From assembly GCA_029962745.1 (NCBI GenBank), contig CM057158.1, forward strand, positions 3,259,558-3,323,557: a stretch of DNA of 64,000 bases. The letters are read 5' to 3'. Below are positions 23,000 through 35,109 of this stretch, in pieces. Both the position numbers and the translations under genes were made by a program. The notes below the pieces were generated by a model, which saw only the letters and a list, made by a program, of their open reading frames with translations, did no database searches and had not been told where the DNA came from. Every line of letters begins with the position of its first letter. The stretch's first letter is position 1. Source of the DNA: Echinometra lucunter (lineage: Eukaryota > Echinodermata > Echinoidea > Camarodonta > Echinometridae).

Positions 23000-25980
23000 T
23001 TCTAATCCTCATTACCAAGTCCATTGGCAAGGACCTACAGCCATCAGTCCCTGTTACTACCTCTCAAACACACACTCATGCTTTCTTCCTAGCAGTCAGG
23101 TAGCCTTTGAACATTTTAACCTTCAAACCTTTTAAACCCGAGTCAGACAATGACTTAAAGTTATGAAATGGGTTAGTGAATTTTGAGTTATAAATTGACC
23201 AAGAGTATATAATTATCACCAAAGCATATAGTGTCAGAACTATCTTTGTATCAGATCACATCATGTTCTGACAGCAATACTCTATGTGGGTTATAATATC
23301 CTAAGGCAATCAGAAAATGTAATAAAAATTCAAACTGCTCCTGTTAGAATGACATCAAAGATAGAAATGAGTGGGAGCAATCACACAACAAAGATTGCAT
23401 GCAAAAGGTGTGCGTATTGGCTTCAAATAGAGCATGAAAATCGGTTGAACGTATAAGGACAAGTGGCAAAGATAATAATTACAGCCTTCTGACAGATATC
23501 ATGATAGGAAAAAGACTAAAAATTTGATATCACTCTGGATTAAAGTCTTATTACTGATTTGTCTAACATCTCATGGTAAAATGCACAATTTTTTTCTCCA
23601 CAATTTGACCAGATCAATGTCAAGAATGCTATAATTCATAGACTGTACAATGATGAAAGACTGCCTACCTAAAATCATTACTTACACCAAATATAAATAA
23701 ACTTCGGGTAGCTGCCTGAATTTTATAACATGTTTATCAGTAACGAGTACATATAAACAAATTTCTTGTCTAATTTCTTTCTTCTATATTTCACTGCTTT
23801 TCCACTAAAAATGACCTCTTCCCATCTCCCTTTCTCTCAAATGTATTGGAATATGCTTGTTGGTAAGACCATTGGGGTAATTAGCCTACAGTTTCGAACA
23901 CACCGCACAGTGCGATAAAATTTGAGCCAGGCTCGTGTATCATAAATCAGAGATTATCCACAGTGCTGTACCCAAGCATGGGTCACAGCATTCGGTTTCA
24001 CGGAGTAATTCGATTACGAATTGAGAGGGTGAAAAGGTTTAGCCTTTTACACATCTGTAGGCGATAAGAAACATGCTGCAGACAGAGAAATGTATTGGAA
24101 GATAAAGAGAGAAAGTGAAGAAGAAAGACAGAGAAAGAGAGAGAGAGAGAAAAAGAGAGAGATATCCAAAAGCCTGATAGTGGATATCATAATGCAAATG
24201 ATTTTTATAACTAAATGTGGTTTATTTCTGCAACTCTTGAAGATGCCATATTACTGAGTGACATTTGTTCAAAACATTTCATATCATCCTTGATCAATTT
24301 TGCAGATTTCTCTCTCTCCATATCTTTCTCTACCCAATTTTTCTCTCACCCCTTCACTCTGCTCAATTTCACCTTCTCAATGCTTTCCTCTCTGCTTTCT
24401 CTCACATACCACTCAAATGTAGCTAAAAGTAAATTTGATGTCTTAATTATGTTTGCATACAATACAGAAGCAATTACTGCGTGGTGCAAATACACAGATT
24501 AATAATACATAAAGGTCAAAGGTCACACGGACTGTAACATGAAACTTATGAAAGGATTGAAGGCCTCATCTGTCCAGAAATATCCAATCTCATTCTTTGG
24601 CAAAGATAGCATGCTTAATTTTTTCACTCCATCATTATTGGAGCATGACAATTGCTAAAGGGGGAAAAGAGTCTAGAGATTGTGAGTTTTGATTAGGTCA
24701 TTCTAAAAATGAACGAACAAGGACAATTAGAGAAGCAATTTAGTAATATCAACAAGATAATGGCAGCATCTTCATCTCCTAATAACTATGCACTCTCTGC
24801 AATTTGACCTTTGACAGACACACGCTGGCAAAACTCAAGATAGTCCTTTAGAAAAAATCAAAACAAACAGTTCCAATGATCTGGTTTGGGGGTATTACAA
24901 ACACAGCTGGGTAGCCAATTTCCTGTGGCCGGCTTCAGTCCTGATTAACAATAAATGAAATTGGCAATTTTGGAACAATAACAAGGTCGAGGGTTTGCCT
25001 TGCCCACCATCACTCTGTGTTTTTCTTTCTGGGTCGTGATGGATCAGTTTCAATTTCATGATTAATTGTTGGAACAATGAGTGCTTTAATGAGCTGAAGG
25101 CTGGATTTTAGCATTTTCTTTGATAAGCTGTTACAGTGGATGCATAACATGATTTTTTTAGTGTGCTGCTTTCATTGGCTATGTTTACAATCATTTATCT
25201 AATTATCTTCCTACAGTATTAAAACATAAGAGAAAACATGTGCCTCCCAAAAATTAAAATTAAGAGGCTTTAAAATTTGGAAAATGATACTGTATCACTT
25301 ACATTGTAACAGCAATCTAGCAGGACAATCACTGATTGAATTCTACTTCATTAAATAAAAATAAAGAAAATACAGTAATACTACATTGGGAATATTCATT
25401 TCATGCCAGTGAAGAACTTACATGTATACACTTTCTAGGTATGTGTATGTACAAAAAAATAACTATCCTCATACACAAGCAAAATAACTTTTGAGTTTTG
25501 ATTTTATCACATATCTATGGTTTAAACAAGAAGATCCACGTCCCATTCTCAAGTATAGTCAAGGAAATCCTGTCAATACAGTGCAATGTAATATTGCTTA
25601 TTATAAACGGGTTCAAGGGTGTAGCCAATTGCGAGTGCGTATGCATGTCACGTGGTTCATGCTTTAATTCTACGGCACACACCTTCCAGCCGTTGCATTT
25701 TTTTTGTGCAGCACTGTGCAATTTGGATGCATCACTTTACCTCTAGCACGTGAAAACTGACACACGCGCCATGAAATACGCAGTTCTTTCTAGTTATCAC
25801 AAGGATTTTGATGCGCTTACTCAGCTCAGGGGTGCACCGGGGCGCACTCACATGCACACTGGCTACGCTTGTGATGTCATAAGGTAAGCAGATTTTTGCC
25901 TCCTTGTCTGTGCGATCTGAGGAAATTTGGAGCAGTTTTAACCAAAATTTTTCCCACTACAAAGTCATACTGCCGACCCA
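23000..25980. other. Non-coding stretch with one GA tract
   Basis: Contains a GA run at about 24110-24165. Candidate minus micro-exons near 23.7 kb have acceptable splice signals but only 11 codons. The segment near 25.6-25.9 kb is CACAC/GCGCAC-rich. No gene supported. Confidence 0.45.
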
Positions 25981-25987
25981 TTTTATA

Positions 25988-26142
25988 AAAACAAATAATG
26001 CAGATTTTAAATTTGTGATGTTGGTGGTGATGCAGGCATCTCAGGTATTTACAATATTGTGCTAGTCGCACATTGTAAATACCCTCGAGTGCGCTGCATC
26101 GCCACTAACACACTCACATCTATGCATTATTTGTATAATAAA
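25988..26142. mobile_element. Foldback/MITE-like inverted repeat, ~70-bp arms
   Basis: The left side ACAAATAATGCA ... GTGGTGATGCAG ... GGTATTTACAAT is mirrored by ATTGTAAATACC ... CTGCATCGCCAC ... TGCATTATTTGT. The best-paired core is GGTATTTACAAT/ATTGTAAATACC around a loop GTGCTAGTCGCAC. No open frame. Confidence 0.65.
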
Positions 26143-26224
26143 TGATTTTTTTTTTTAAATGTGTCCCAGCAATGAGTCACAACCAGAACATGTCACTAAT
26201 GATGAGCGATCAAATAGACAACAC

Positions 26225-26276
26225 CAACCCCCCTCCCCCCCCCCCCCCCCCTCCTAAAAAAAAAAAAAAAAGAGGG
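26225..26276. repeat. Poly-C then poly-A composite
   Basis: CCCCCTCCCCC... followed by A16, as in several other places in the window. Confidence 0.9.
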
Positions 26277-26439
26277 ACTTAAAATCAAATTTCATGTAGT
26301 AAACAACTTTCCTCTAGTAAAATCTGTGCTCATATAAATACACAGACAACAAATCCTGTTGGGGTTTTACAAAGACAGAATGATAAAAAAAGGCTAAATA
26401 AAGGAAGATGAACCACAGAAATAAATATATGGAAGAAAG

Positions 26440-26655
26440 TAGCGGAGGGAAAAAGTGAAAAAGAGGGAGAGAGAGAGGGGGGAGGGGGTGAGAGACAAAG
26501 AAAGAGAGAGAAGAGAAACAGATAAAGAAGTGGAGATGAAGTGGAAGAAAGAAAAAGGAAGAAAAAGGAAGAGAAAGAAAAAGAAAGAGAAAGAGAAATA
26601 AAATAAAGAGAGAAAAAGAAAAAAGGGGAAGGGAGAGTTGGGGGGGGGGGGGGTG
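26440..26655. repeat. Polypurine tract ending in a G-run
   Basis: GA/GAAA-rich for about 200 bp and then a G13 run near 26640. The minus-strand 116-codon Phe/Ser/Leu frame is a shadow. Confidence 0.85.
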
Positions 26656-26659
26656 AGGG

Positions 26660-28050
26660 ATTGAGTGAATGCTTTTTCAAAAGCCTAACCCTGTTGGGAA
26701 TAGGGCACTTCTAAGTCCTCATCTTCAGGTCTATTGCATTAGATAAGGTAAACATGTCACTACCACCATGATAAATCATCGCTTTTTCTTGTTCACCAAT
26801 CGCCGGTCCGACACACTTTTCTTTAACCCCCTCCTGCCCCAAGACAAAATAGAGGGAATTTACACTAGAATGCACTGAGTGTTAATTGAATTTTGTCTGC
26901 CCACAAACTCCCTACTTGAATAAATTGTACTGAAAGTAATGTAGTGGATGTATTTTTCTTTTTACCATTTCCATCCCTTAGAGACAATTTTTAAGGGGAA
27001 TGGAAGACAACGGTAGGCACATTCCGCTTAAAAAACCTTTTTCCATGCTAAAATACGAAAATGCTACTTTTTTAACCTACTAATAGTAACATCTATCTCC
27101 CCCCCCCCCCCAACAAAAAAAAAAAAGCGAAACTTAATTTCAAAGAATTTTTTAGTAGTCTGAAAATAATGGATATCAGATTTGGTCATTTCTACTTTTA
27201 TTTTGGTCTGGACATCATAGTTGTGATAGAAAAAAAATATAAGCAGTACAGAAATCTAGCCCTTTAATATAAATATTTTTACAAGAATTTTTCCTTCAAT
27301 AACTTTCAATACCCATAACTTTCATCAAATATTCCCAATATTTTGAGAATGAAAAGTGCACAAAGCTTAGTAAGAACTTACACTTCCACAAGGAAAAAAA
27401 ATAAGTCTTATTCCACTGAAATTAAAATTTTGAAGAAAAGAGGAGAGAAGAAAATGTATACAAAAATGGAGAGAAGACCACAAAGACCTCTGGAGCTCCT
27501 ATAATATCTCATGACAGATCATGATGTCAGGAGCTGACAGAATGGGATGTAGAATTGTGTGTTTAGAGGATTGAGAGCTGACCTAGGTTGGAATGACATA
27601 AATGGGTCAATATTTCACACCTTTGAACTTTGAAATTGCCCACATTGTAAGAATTATACCCCCATCACTCAGTAACTAAGTGCAGATTGCCAATGAAGGG
27701 ACGGGATGTATTTGGGCTTTCAGCATGGAAATCGCAAGTTCAACAGTTGGGGAATGATTTTGAAAAGGGATTCTGGTGGGAGAAAAATAAAACTGTCACT
27801 GAGAAAGAAGGATTCATTCAGAACAATCTGCTCATAAAAATGAAAAATATTGTCAACAATGCAGTTAAAAATGAACTGAAAAAATGTTCAACTAAATACG
27901 CATATGTTAAAATTAGAACTGAACTTTGTTAGTAATTCATGCTAGTAAGATAATATCTTTTATTCTTTTTGTCTGAATCATCTTGATTTAAAATTCTCAA
28001 TGGGACATTCACAATGTGTAAAACGACAGGGTTATCCAGCATCAAACACC
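26660..28050. other. AT-rich non-coding stretch
   Basis: A C11-A13 composite lies at about 27101-27126. The 81-codon frame at 27687-27932 (MPMKGRDVFGLSAWK...) becomes Lys/Asn-rich and has no clear splice signals, so it is not called. Confidence 0.45.
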
Positions 28051-28059
28051 TAGTAGTCA

Positions 28060-28720
28060 CCTGAAAGTGACTGAGCGATTGATTTCTCTCTGATTTGACA
28101 ACATTCCAAGAGTACCACCATGCCAATTTCTGCCCCATCTTGGGTATCTGCATCCATCCATCCAGGTATCTATTCCTCCATCCCAAGCTCCGCTGCCAAC
28201 ACCACTACCATCACCATCACCACTGCCATCGATGTTAATGGAGAAGAAGGCTTCCTGGCTGCAAGAATGCTCGCCGAATCCCCCGTTAACGTTGACAAGA
28301 GAGACATAGACGGAGAGAGAGAGGGATGCCGTTGAGCTCAATCAATAACAAGAATTGTAAACTCAACTCAGCTGCTACGCACTGAATGAATCACAACACA
28401 TTTTCATCAAAAAAACGACAGCAGAGGGCTGCAGCATCTCGTCTGCCACCACTGCCCCCGCTACCCCGACCGTGGCAGTGGCTGCCCGTGAGTTCGTTTA
28501 CGCAGCGAGGATGAGATGCATTCTGGCCCTGCTCCATGAACGAAAAAAAAAACGGCGGAAAATCGTGTTGACTGGCACGTTGGCTCCATTCGCAATCATC
28601 GATGGCTGATGACTTCCCCGGGTGACGAGAGTAACATGTACACTGCCGGAGGGAGGGACATGATGTGAGGTGTCATCCATTGATGAGGAGGAGGAAGAGG
28701 AGGAAGAGGAGCATTACTAG
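28060..28720. promoter_or_regulatory. CpG/G+C-rich block with trinucleotide repeats
   Basis: Richer in G+C than both flanks, with ACCACCATCACC-like (ACC/ATC) units at about 28198-28230, CpG clusters at 28440-28640 and GAGGAGGAAG units at 28684-28713. Overlapping frames on both strands (for instance MDDTSHHVPPSGSVHVTL on the minus strand) lack splice boundaries. It could be a promoter, untranslated exon or regulatory module. Confidence 0.3.
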
Positions 28721-28724
28721 GCAA

Positions 28725-31060
28725 TGCTAGGGGAGGAAGATGATTAGGGGTGCTTTGGGAGGTCAGTGATAGTGGTATAATGAAGATGCAACCTAACTGC
28801 TATCACTCATCCCATGAAAATTTATTTCCCGTGATTTTATGTGTTTTTGTAACTTTTTCTTGAGCATGAAAAGTTATTCTGGCAGTATATTTCAGTGGTA
28901 TTCCAGGGATGGGAAAGATCAGAGATCTGTCAAAACAATGTGAGGTCATAAAAATAAGTGAGAAAAAGAATCTTTAAAGATAGATCTCAACTTATGGTAT
29001 GTAATGAAAAATATTATGGGCAAACTTAAGTTATTTCCAGAGATGCCCAGTTATTTTGTTAGAATCCATAAAATATACACCAAGAATTAATGCATGTTCA
29101 TGTAGCAATGAAAATGAATTGCAAAGTTCTCCAAAGAGAGGCTACCATGGGTCAAATGTACACCAAAAAACCTATCAGCTCTCCACATACTTTAAAATAT
29201 CATTTGGTGAACTTCAAATAAACTTCCAAATTCATAAAGTGACTATTTCACAAACCGTGCATGATTACTGGCCTTCTCTACTACAATAAAAAAATGAAAA
29301 AGATCACTTGTTCTATATGGCAAGGGGGCAAAGATATACTGGTATATTAAAAAAAATCTATCGAGGAAATATTCCATGAAATATGCAATTCAATTTCTAC
29401 CCTTTCGACAATAAGAAAATTGGGTCTATGTAATTATCAATTTGCAGCTGTTTTTCCATACTAATGCAAGCAAAAATCCGATATTATCCTCTCATATGTG
29501 TGCTACTCTTCTAAATTGATGAAATGATAAGAATCATGGCTCATTTTAATCATCTCTATCTCCCTATGTAATTGTGGATAGAATATGGCTTGTCACCAAA
29601 TGGCTTTGAAGTACCGCCATCAAATTCAAACTCTCACAATCAGACAAATCGTCTAGCTCCGCTGAACATGATACAAATGCTACACTAACATTCAGAATCC
29701 CTCATTTTTTTGTACAAAAAATAACAGGACACACAAATCAACACCATCAGTAGATGATTCAGAAGAAATCATAATAGCAACAAAACACTAACATCTCTCA
29801 TGTTTGTTATACAAAAAAACCGCTAATTTCAAGTTTACAGCTGGGTTCATATTATATGTTTATATATGTTCAGAATATATATGGCAATCAAAGTGAACAT
29901 ACAGAAGAATTTTGGATCATGGAAAAATCCTAAAATCTACCAGCAATTCATTATTTGATCTTAGCTGCATTCTTGTTGGGTAGTTTGTATTGTATTTTTT
30001 TTTCTATTTTGCTTTTTGAATACATACAATAATATACTGTCACAGAAGTGAACAAAATAGAAGAAATGTCATTTTGATCATGACATACAAATCAATATGC
30101 AGTTTATCAGCACATCAGTGTATTTTGATTATAATATACATAGCTCATGACAAAAGTCATTAATAATTTTTATATATCACCATTTTATTACAATATATTA
30201 GCAGCATTCACACTGTGCGTTTACAGTAAATAGGAAATCTCATTTGAATTGAAAGAAGAAGAAAAAATTTGCTTAGGTCTGCAAGCATTTTTCAAGACAA
30301 AGAAAAAACCTCCAAAATTCTGATGAGGAGGAAGATCTCCAATAAAGAACTCAAAACCACCAAGGACAACAATCTTCCCATAGAGCTATGGAAGTCGAAT
30401 GGCAAACCAGAAAATATGGAACTACTTACAACAAAGAAAAATGATGATGAAAATGATGATTCTGAGAAAGGAGAATTTTAAAAACCACTGGTGGCATGCA
30501 AAATGGAGAAATGAAAGATGCAAAGAGTAAGAGGATAGACAATACAACCACAATTCAGTCGATGAACACAAGTCAAAATGGAGAGATATGAAACATGGTA
30601 TTGATATGAAAGCAGCCAAAGAAAAGGACAACAAAAGTTGGCTATTTGTCGATTTAGAACATTGACTGAGCTTTTTCAGAAGATATTGATGCTGCATTAT
30701 CATGGGTTGAAAGATGTTATAGAAATGGAAGACAAGAGTAGGTTATTTGAATGGGATTCACCTGAGTGCAGTAAGCTTGAGTTACATCACAGGTTACTGA
30801 CTTGAGAGAAATGAATAAAATAAGAGTAAGAGGTAAGATTGAGCTCATCATCTATTGGAATTTCTTCTGAACACAGGTGGAAAATGGACAGCTGGCAGAA
30901 GGGTGTGGCAAGGCAGGGGGAGCTGAGTTTTTACAACCATGTATCACCATTAAAGAGAGAGAGAAAGAGACTGATATTTGACAGAGAGAGATACAGATAT
31001 GCAAAGTGGAGAAAGGAATTTCAGTGTACCATTATATTTTACCTGATCCTTCTATTTGCC
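28725..31060. other. AT-rich non-coding stretch
   Basis: An acceptor-like GAACACAG at 30876 is followed by a phase-0 open run (VENGQLAEGCGKAGG) that ends in TGA after a GA tract. No donor is convincing, so it is not called. Nothing else was seen. Confidence 0.4.
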
Positions 31061-31062
31061 TA

Positions 31063-31719
31063 AAGGCATTGGCTAACTTTGTGAGCAGCCGATTTTAAAA
31101 AATTCTCAAACTAAGATGAAATATGCACATGAGAACTTGTATTTGTACCAAGAGACGTTAAAAGATGGGAGTTGCTGCTACCTTCTTTGGCGTTCAAGAG
31201 TTGAAAGGGATAGAGCAATGTCGATCTGGCGCTGCTCAGTGGCTGCTGGGCCCACGATCAATTGGGCAAAAACGAATTTCCTTTTGGACAATAAAATTTG
31301 GAGATTTTTTTCTTTTTTTAAAAACCCTGAAACCAACCATAATTTAAAATGAAAAACTGTTAGAAAGACGCAAACCACAATTTTTTTATTTTTGGTCTCA
31401 GAGACAATAAATAAGAGGATCGTTTTGCTCAAGTTAAAAAATACCGTTATCTGCCTCCCTCCGCGTGATACGTCAATACACACGGTACAGTCTGGTGAGC
31501 TATGTGCGCATGCGCACTACTTATGTCTAGTCTGTGCAACCGACCCGATATATTTTTTAAACATTGGGTGACATTTCTACAATGTAAAAATACTTCCTGT
31601 GGATATTACACTTTGAAACTTTCTGGATGGTATTTTTACACTATAACCCTTATGTTTATCCCATTTTTAAGTAGCAAAATGATTTTTTTAAAAATTATAA
31701 CAATGTTAACCAATGCCTT
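31063..31719. mobile_element. Non-autonomous DNA transposon (MITE-like), family A copy 2
   Basis: The ends AAGGCATTGGCTAACTTTGT and (reverse complement) AAGGCATTGGTTAACATTGT are better preserved than in copy 1. TA flanks both sides (31061-31062 and 31720-31721). The element is collinear with copy 1 (8281-8773) but carries about 170 extra bp between TATTTGTACC and AACCCTGAAACC, including a G+C-richer part with GGCGCTGCTCAGTGGCTGC. The extra piece could be ancestral sequence lost from copy 1. No transposase frame; mobilisation by a TA-targeting transposase in trans is inferred. Confidence 0.78.
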
Positions 31720-32099
31720 TAAAATCATTCAGCAAGAAGATGGAAAATCCTCTCTCAAGATCAAATTACATAAGATTCAAATTGATGCCCTAGAAAACGG
31801 GGAGGAATGGCATAAGCTAAACAAAGAAAACACAAAAGCTGTTAAACTGGAGTACAAGCAAATGTTCATGTACACCAATTGAGAATGGCAGAATGAACTT
31901 GCAACAAACCCTCCAAATCACTAACAACTGATCAAGAATTTCCTCTGGCAAATTGTCCCGGGGTTTGATACCAAGCAAATTGGCCTTTTATACGGAGGGG
32001 AGACCCTTCTTGGCCTAATTCAAACTGGCATTGAGTCCAAGGTTTTTTAATAAACCCCACCTCTAAACTGATGTAATGGGATGCGAAGGATCACCAAAA

Positions 32100-32530
32100 T
32101 CTACCAAATAAAATCCAATTTAGCGGGGCGATGGGAGTTGAGATGGATATGGGGGGCTAAGCGAGACTGTCATGCTGGTTAATTGGGACGGGAGGGGGAT
32201 GGAGGGGAACGGCTATGAGGGGAAACTTCTAGAAAATTCAGATGAATGGCTTTCAAACAACCGTTGGTATCCCAGCATGCCGAATCGGCTTGTCACGGTG
32301 GTTGCCGTGGCAGCAGCAGTCACGGAGAGAGAGGGACACCAGCTCCACAATCTGTTGGAAACCAGATACTACACTGGCTACCAATCCATTATCAACAATA
32401 TCACAGCTGCATTCATTGATACCCATAATACAACAGGGGCATCTCCTGTCTTTTAGGAGCTCCATGGATGAATGATGCATGGGGAATCCTTCAACACATG
32501 ACCACACACTTCTCACTGCCAGAGCAACAG
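32100..32530. promoter_or_regulatory. G+C-richer block with RFX-like half palindrome
   Basis: Composition rises locally. GGTTGCCGTGGCAGC at about 32301 resembles the RFX X-box (GTTGCCATGGCAAC) with a few mismatches. Frames of 77-94 codons are open in two plus frames and one minus frame, which argues against any being genuine. Possible regulatory region. Confidence 0.25.
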
Positions 32531-32539
32531 CATGTAGTC

Positions 32540-34870
32540 ATGTTGCAGACAAGTATTGATTCAGTTCCCTTTTCCCATTGCTTTGAAAGGACACTGTCAT
32601 GTGACTAAACAGGACGAGTGATGGTGCATTTGAACTGACCCACATCAGGTCTGTAAATCTAAAGCATACCAAGACTTCATCTTGATGAAATCTGCTTGTG
32701 TCTTAAAGCAGGACAGAAGTTCAAGAGGACAAATTATGTTCCCTTAATTCTTAAATTCTCATGAATCCATCAAGTATAAAAACTGGAAATCCTTTTTGAA
32801 TGTCTACCCCAAAATAACCAAAGTAAATGGAAAATGTAAACGTAAGTGACATCCTTCTTGACTTTATGACATCCTCAATATTTTATATTGCTTCATTCAT
32901 ATGATCAATCAATAAAACCTTTTTTTTCAAATTACATAGTCTTCTTGAATGAAACCAACAAATGTTTCATCATCCTGCTTTTGAGAATGCAATAGGCACA
33001 GCTCTTGCCTTGAATTGTTTTCAGTTGGCATGAAGAAAACTTACTCCATAAAACACAGGTCTTTACATTACTGCCATGCTACCTCCATTACTCTACTTTT
33101 TTTTCTTCAAAATTCCTTCATGAATAAAACAACCTAAACACATACAAGATATAACAAATCCAACGTTCACAATAAACATCAGACAAGTGCTGCAACATAC
33201 TGGCAGGGAATAAAACATGATCGGATTCATTGGATATCTGAATGCAAATTCTTCAAGAGTTATTCCCTATAATACATCAATGTCACAATGTTATGAATAA
33301 AAAGCTATGATATATTTTGTATGTGTCAGTTTGTCGGGTGGTGTTGTGGAATGAATATTTCACATTCTTTTGTATGATTGTGAAGTGCTGGAAGATGAGT
33401 CATGGGAGAGACAAAGAAAAAAAGACATGGAAAAATAAAGACATGGAGGTGTGAGTGAGAGTGAGAGTGAGGGGGGGGGAGAGAAAATTTTAACATGGTG
33501 AAAATTTTGACACAAAGGATGCACAGTATGGTATACAGTATCTGAAGATGCACATGTATACCAAGAAAAAAAAAGATCAAGGATTCTTTTTAAGAAGAAG
33601 ATTACAGAGAGAAAACACAAAAATTCATACACAAAATGCAGAAAAGATAAAAAGGGAGAGAGAGAATGAATGTACAAAAATGATATCAGTGGATGTGAAA
33701 GAGAGATACCGGGAATGTTTGTTATGAAAGGGAGACATTTACATAAAGATTTAAAAGTTATATGATCTAAAAACTTAACTGTTGCATACTTGCGATATAA
33801 TCTGATGAAGAGGGTTTTTTTCATACCTTACTAAAAGACAAATTTTGGGATCCACATAAAGACAATGTCTGATAGAATGACAGATAGGACAAAGGAGGAA
33901 AAGTGAAGAAATAGGTTGACAGAATGAACTGCGAGCTAATGAAATATAAAAAAATGTAATAACAAAACCTATGACAATGTAAAAGCTTTTAACATTTCTA
34001 AAACTGATAAATATGTATTTAGGCCTTCAGCATATCACAACCAGGTTGTGCTTAATAAATCAATCAATTCCATTAATCATCTTTCCTCCTGGGGCATGAA
34101 CTAGATATGTTTGTTGACAATCTATGTTATTGGAATGACATATTTGATACAAGGTTTAATTATAAAGGTGAAACAAAAAAATAGAGAGAAAATGTTGCAG
34201 CAGCAGTTGCTTTTTTTATGTGCTGATGTTTTGATAGCCAATTCATTGTAATTTAGCCTTATCGTATGAAGAACACAAGGGGAGAAAAATAAACTCAAAT
34301 TGATTTCTCTCATATCTGGGTTAATTTTTTATAAAAAGAATATCATTTTCTTTTGTTCACATGTTTCTTCCTTGATATCTCTCATTGTAGATCTATTTCA
34401 AGTCAAATTCAATAACCTATTCAAGTTTCAGAATTCTAATATATAAAAAAGTCAAAATAAACAAAGGAAAAGAAAGGAAAGAAAAAGGAATATTTAAAAA
34501 AACATTAAAACAATTTTAGTTCTCAAAATGACTGGATTAAACAGTTTAAAAAACAGCCATTCTTCAAAATAGAAATGCTCCAAAGAATTGAAAAAAAGAT
34601 TTTCTGGATATCAAGGTGAAAAGTATCAATGTTTGTTAAACAAAATGACTGTAACACAAATGAAAAAGAAATAAAAAAAGAAAATTCCCAGATGTTGATT
34701 GGTAAACAATCACTATTAAGTCATCTTCCATCCATCATATTGAAAAACACCAGAGTATCACTATGCTGCTAACGAGTTTTGTTAATTATAAATGAAGCAC
34801 AAGGGTACATAATTAACTACGTGTTGCACAAACCACGGTAACGCAGCAGGACCGGGGAAGAATCACGCAC
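32540..34870. other. AT-rich non-coding stretch
   Basis: Purine-rich patches with a G8 run lie at 33400-33480. The minus-strand frames of 84-154 codons at 33326-33824 are Ser/Leu/His-rich shadows of GAGTGAGAG repeats. No gene supported. Confidence 0.5.
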
Positions 34871-34883
34871 AGGGAAGACTTAC

Positions 34884-34937
34884 CTTTGATAGAAAGTGGT
34901 CAAAATCGTTATCTACCGCACAAAATCCTGCATCCAT
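34884..34937 (-). CDS. First coding exon (start codon) of an unidentified gene
   Basis: On the minus strand the ATG at 34937-34935 opens 18 codons, MDAGFCAVDNDFDHFLSK, ending exactly at a textbook donor (TCAAAG|GTAAGTCTTCC, intron from 34883) in phase 0. Upstream, a pyrimidine-rich run ends in CCTCCTCAG|, so an exon 34952-34884 with a 15-nt leader is likely; alternatively the leader is continuous with the G+C-rich block beyond 35.1 kb. The peptide is acidic with aromatic residues (D, F, H), as in the N-terminal ends of some regulatory proteins, but I cannot name the family. Later exons would lie at lower coordinates; none was found with confidence, suggesting a first intron possibly over 30 kb. 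The ATG could also be a chance start within an untranslated exon. Confidence 0.5.
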
Positions 34938-35109
34938 ATCGACCGATATGGCCTGAGGAGGCTCAAGAGAAGAGATATGTCTCAAAAGAAAGAGAATGTT
35001 ATAGATGTCCCAAATTGTCCAGTGGAATTAGCTCGCTAGTAAACAATGGGGTATCAACAGCTTGGTTCGTGGTCGAAACGTCAAGCAGCTGATTTAAACA
35101 TCCAGAGGA

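Noticed and set aside
25795..25890. Plus exon between CAGCTCAG and AAG|GTAAGC
   Set aside because: CAC/GCGC-rich sequence with only one short open frame and no further coding evidence.
27360..27420. Minus-strand 35-bp exon (AATTTCAG to GTGTAAGT)
   Set aside because: Very short, poly-T interior and AT-rich; splice-like pairs of this size are expected by chance.
30877..30982. Plus terminal exon starting VENGQLAEG
   Set aside because: A purine-rich frame running into a GA tract; the acceptor pyrimidine tract is weak and there is no donor or polyadenylation context.
33360..33824. 154-codon minus-strand frame
   Set aside because: Ser/Leu/His/Phe-rich translation of GAGTGAGAG and AT-rich DNA, overlapping another minus frame, with no splice context.
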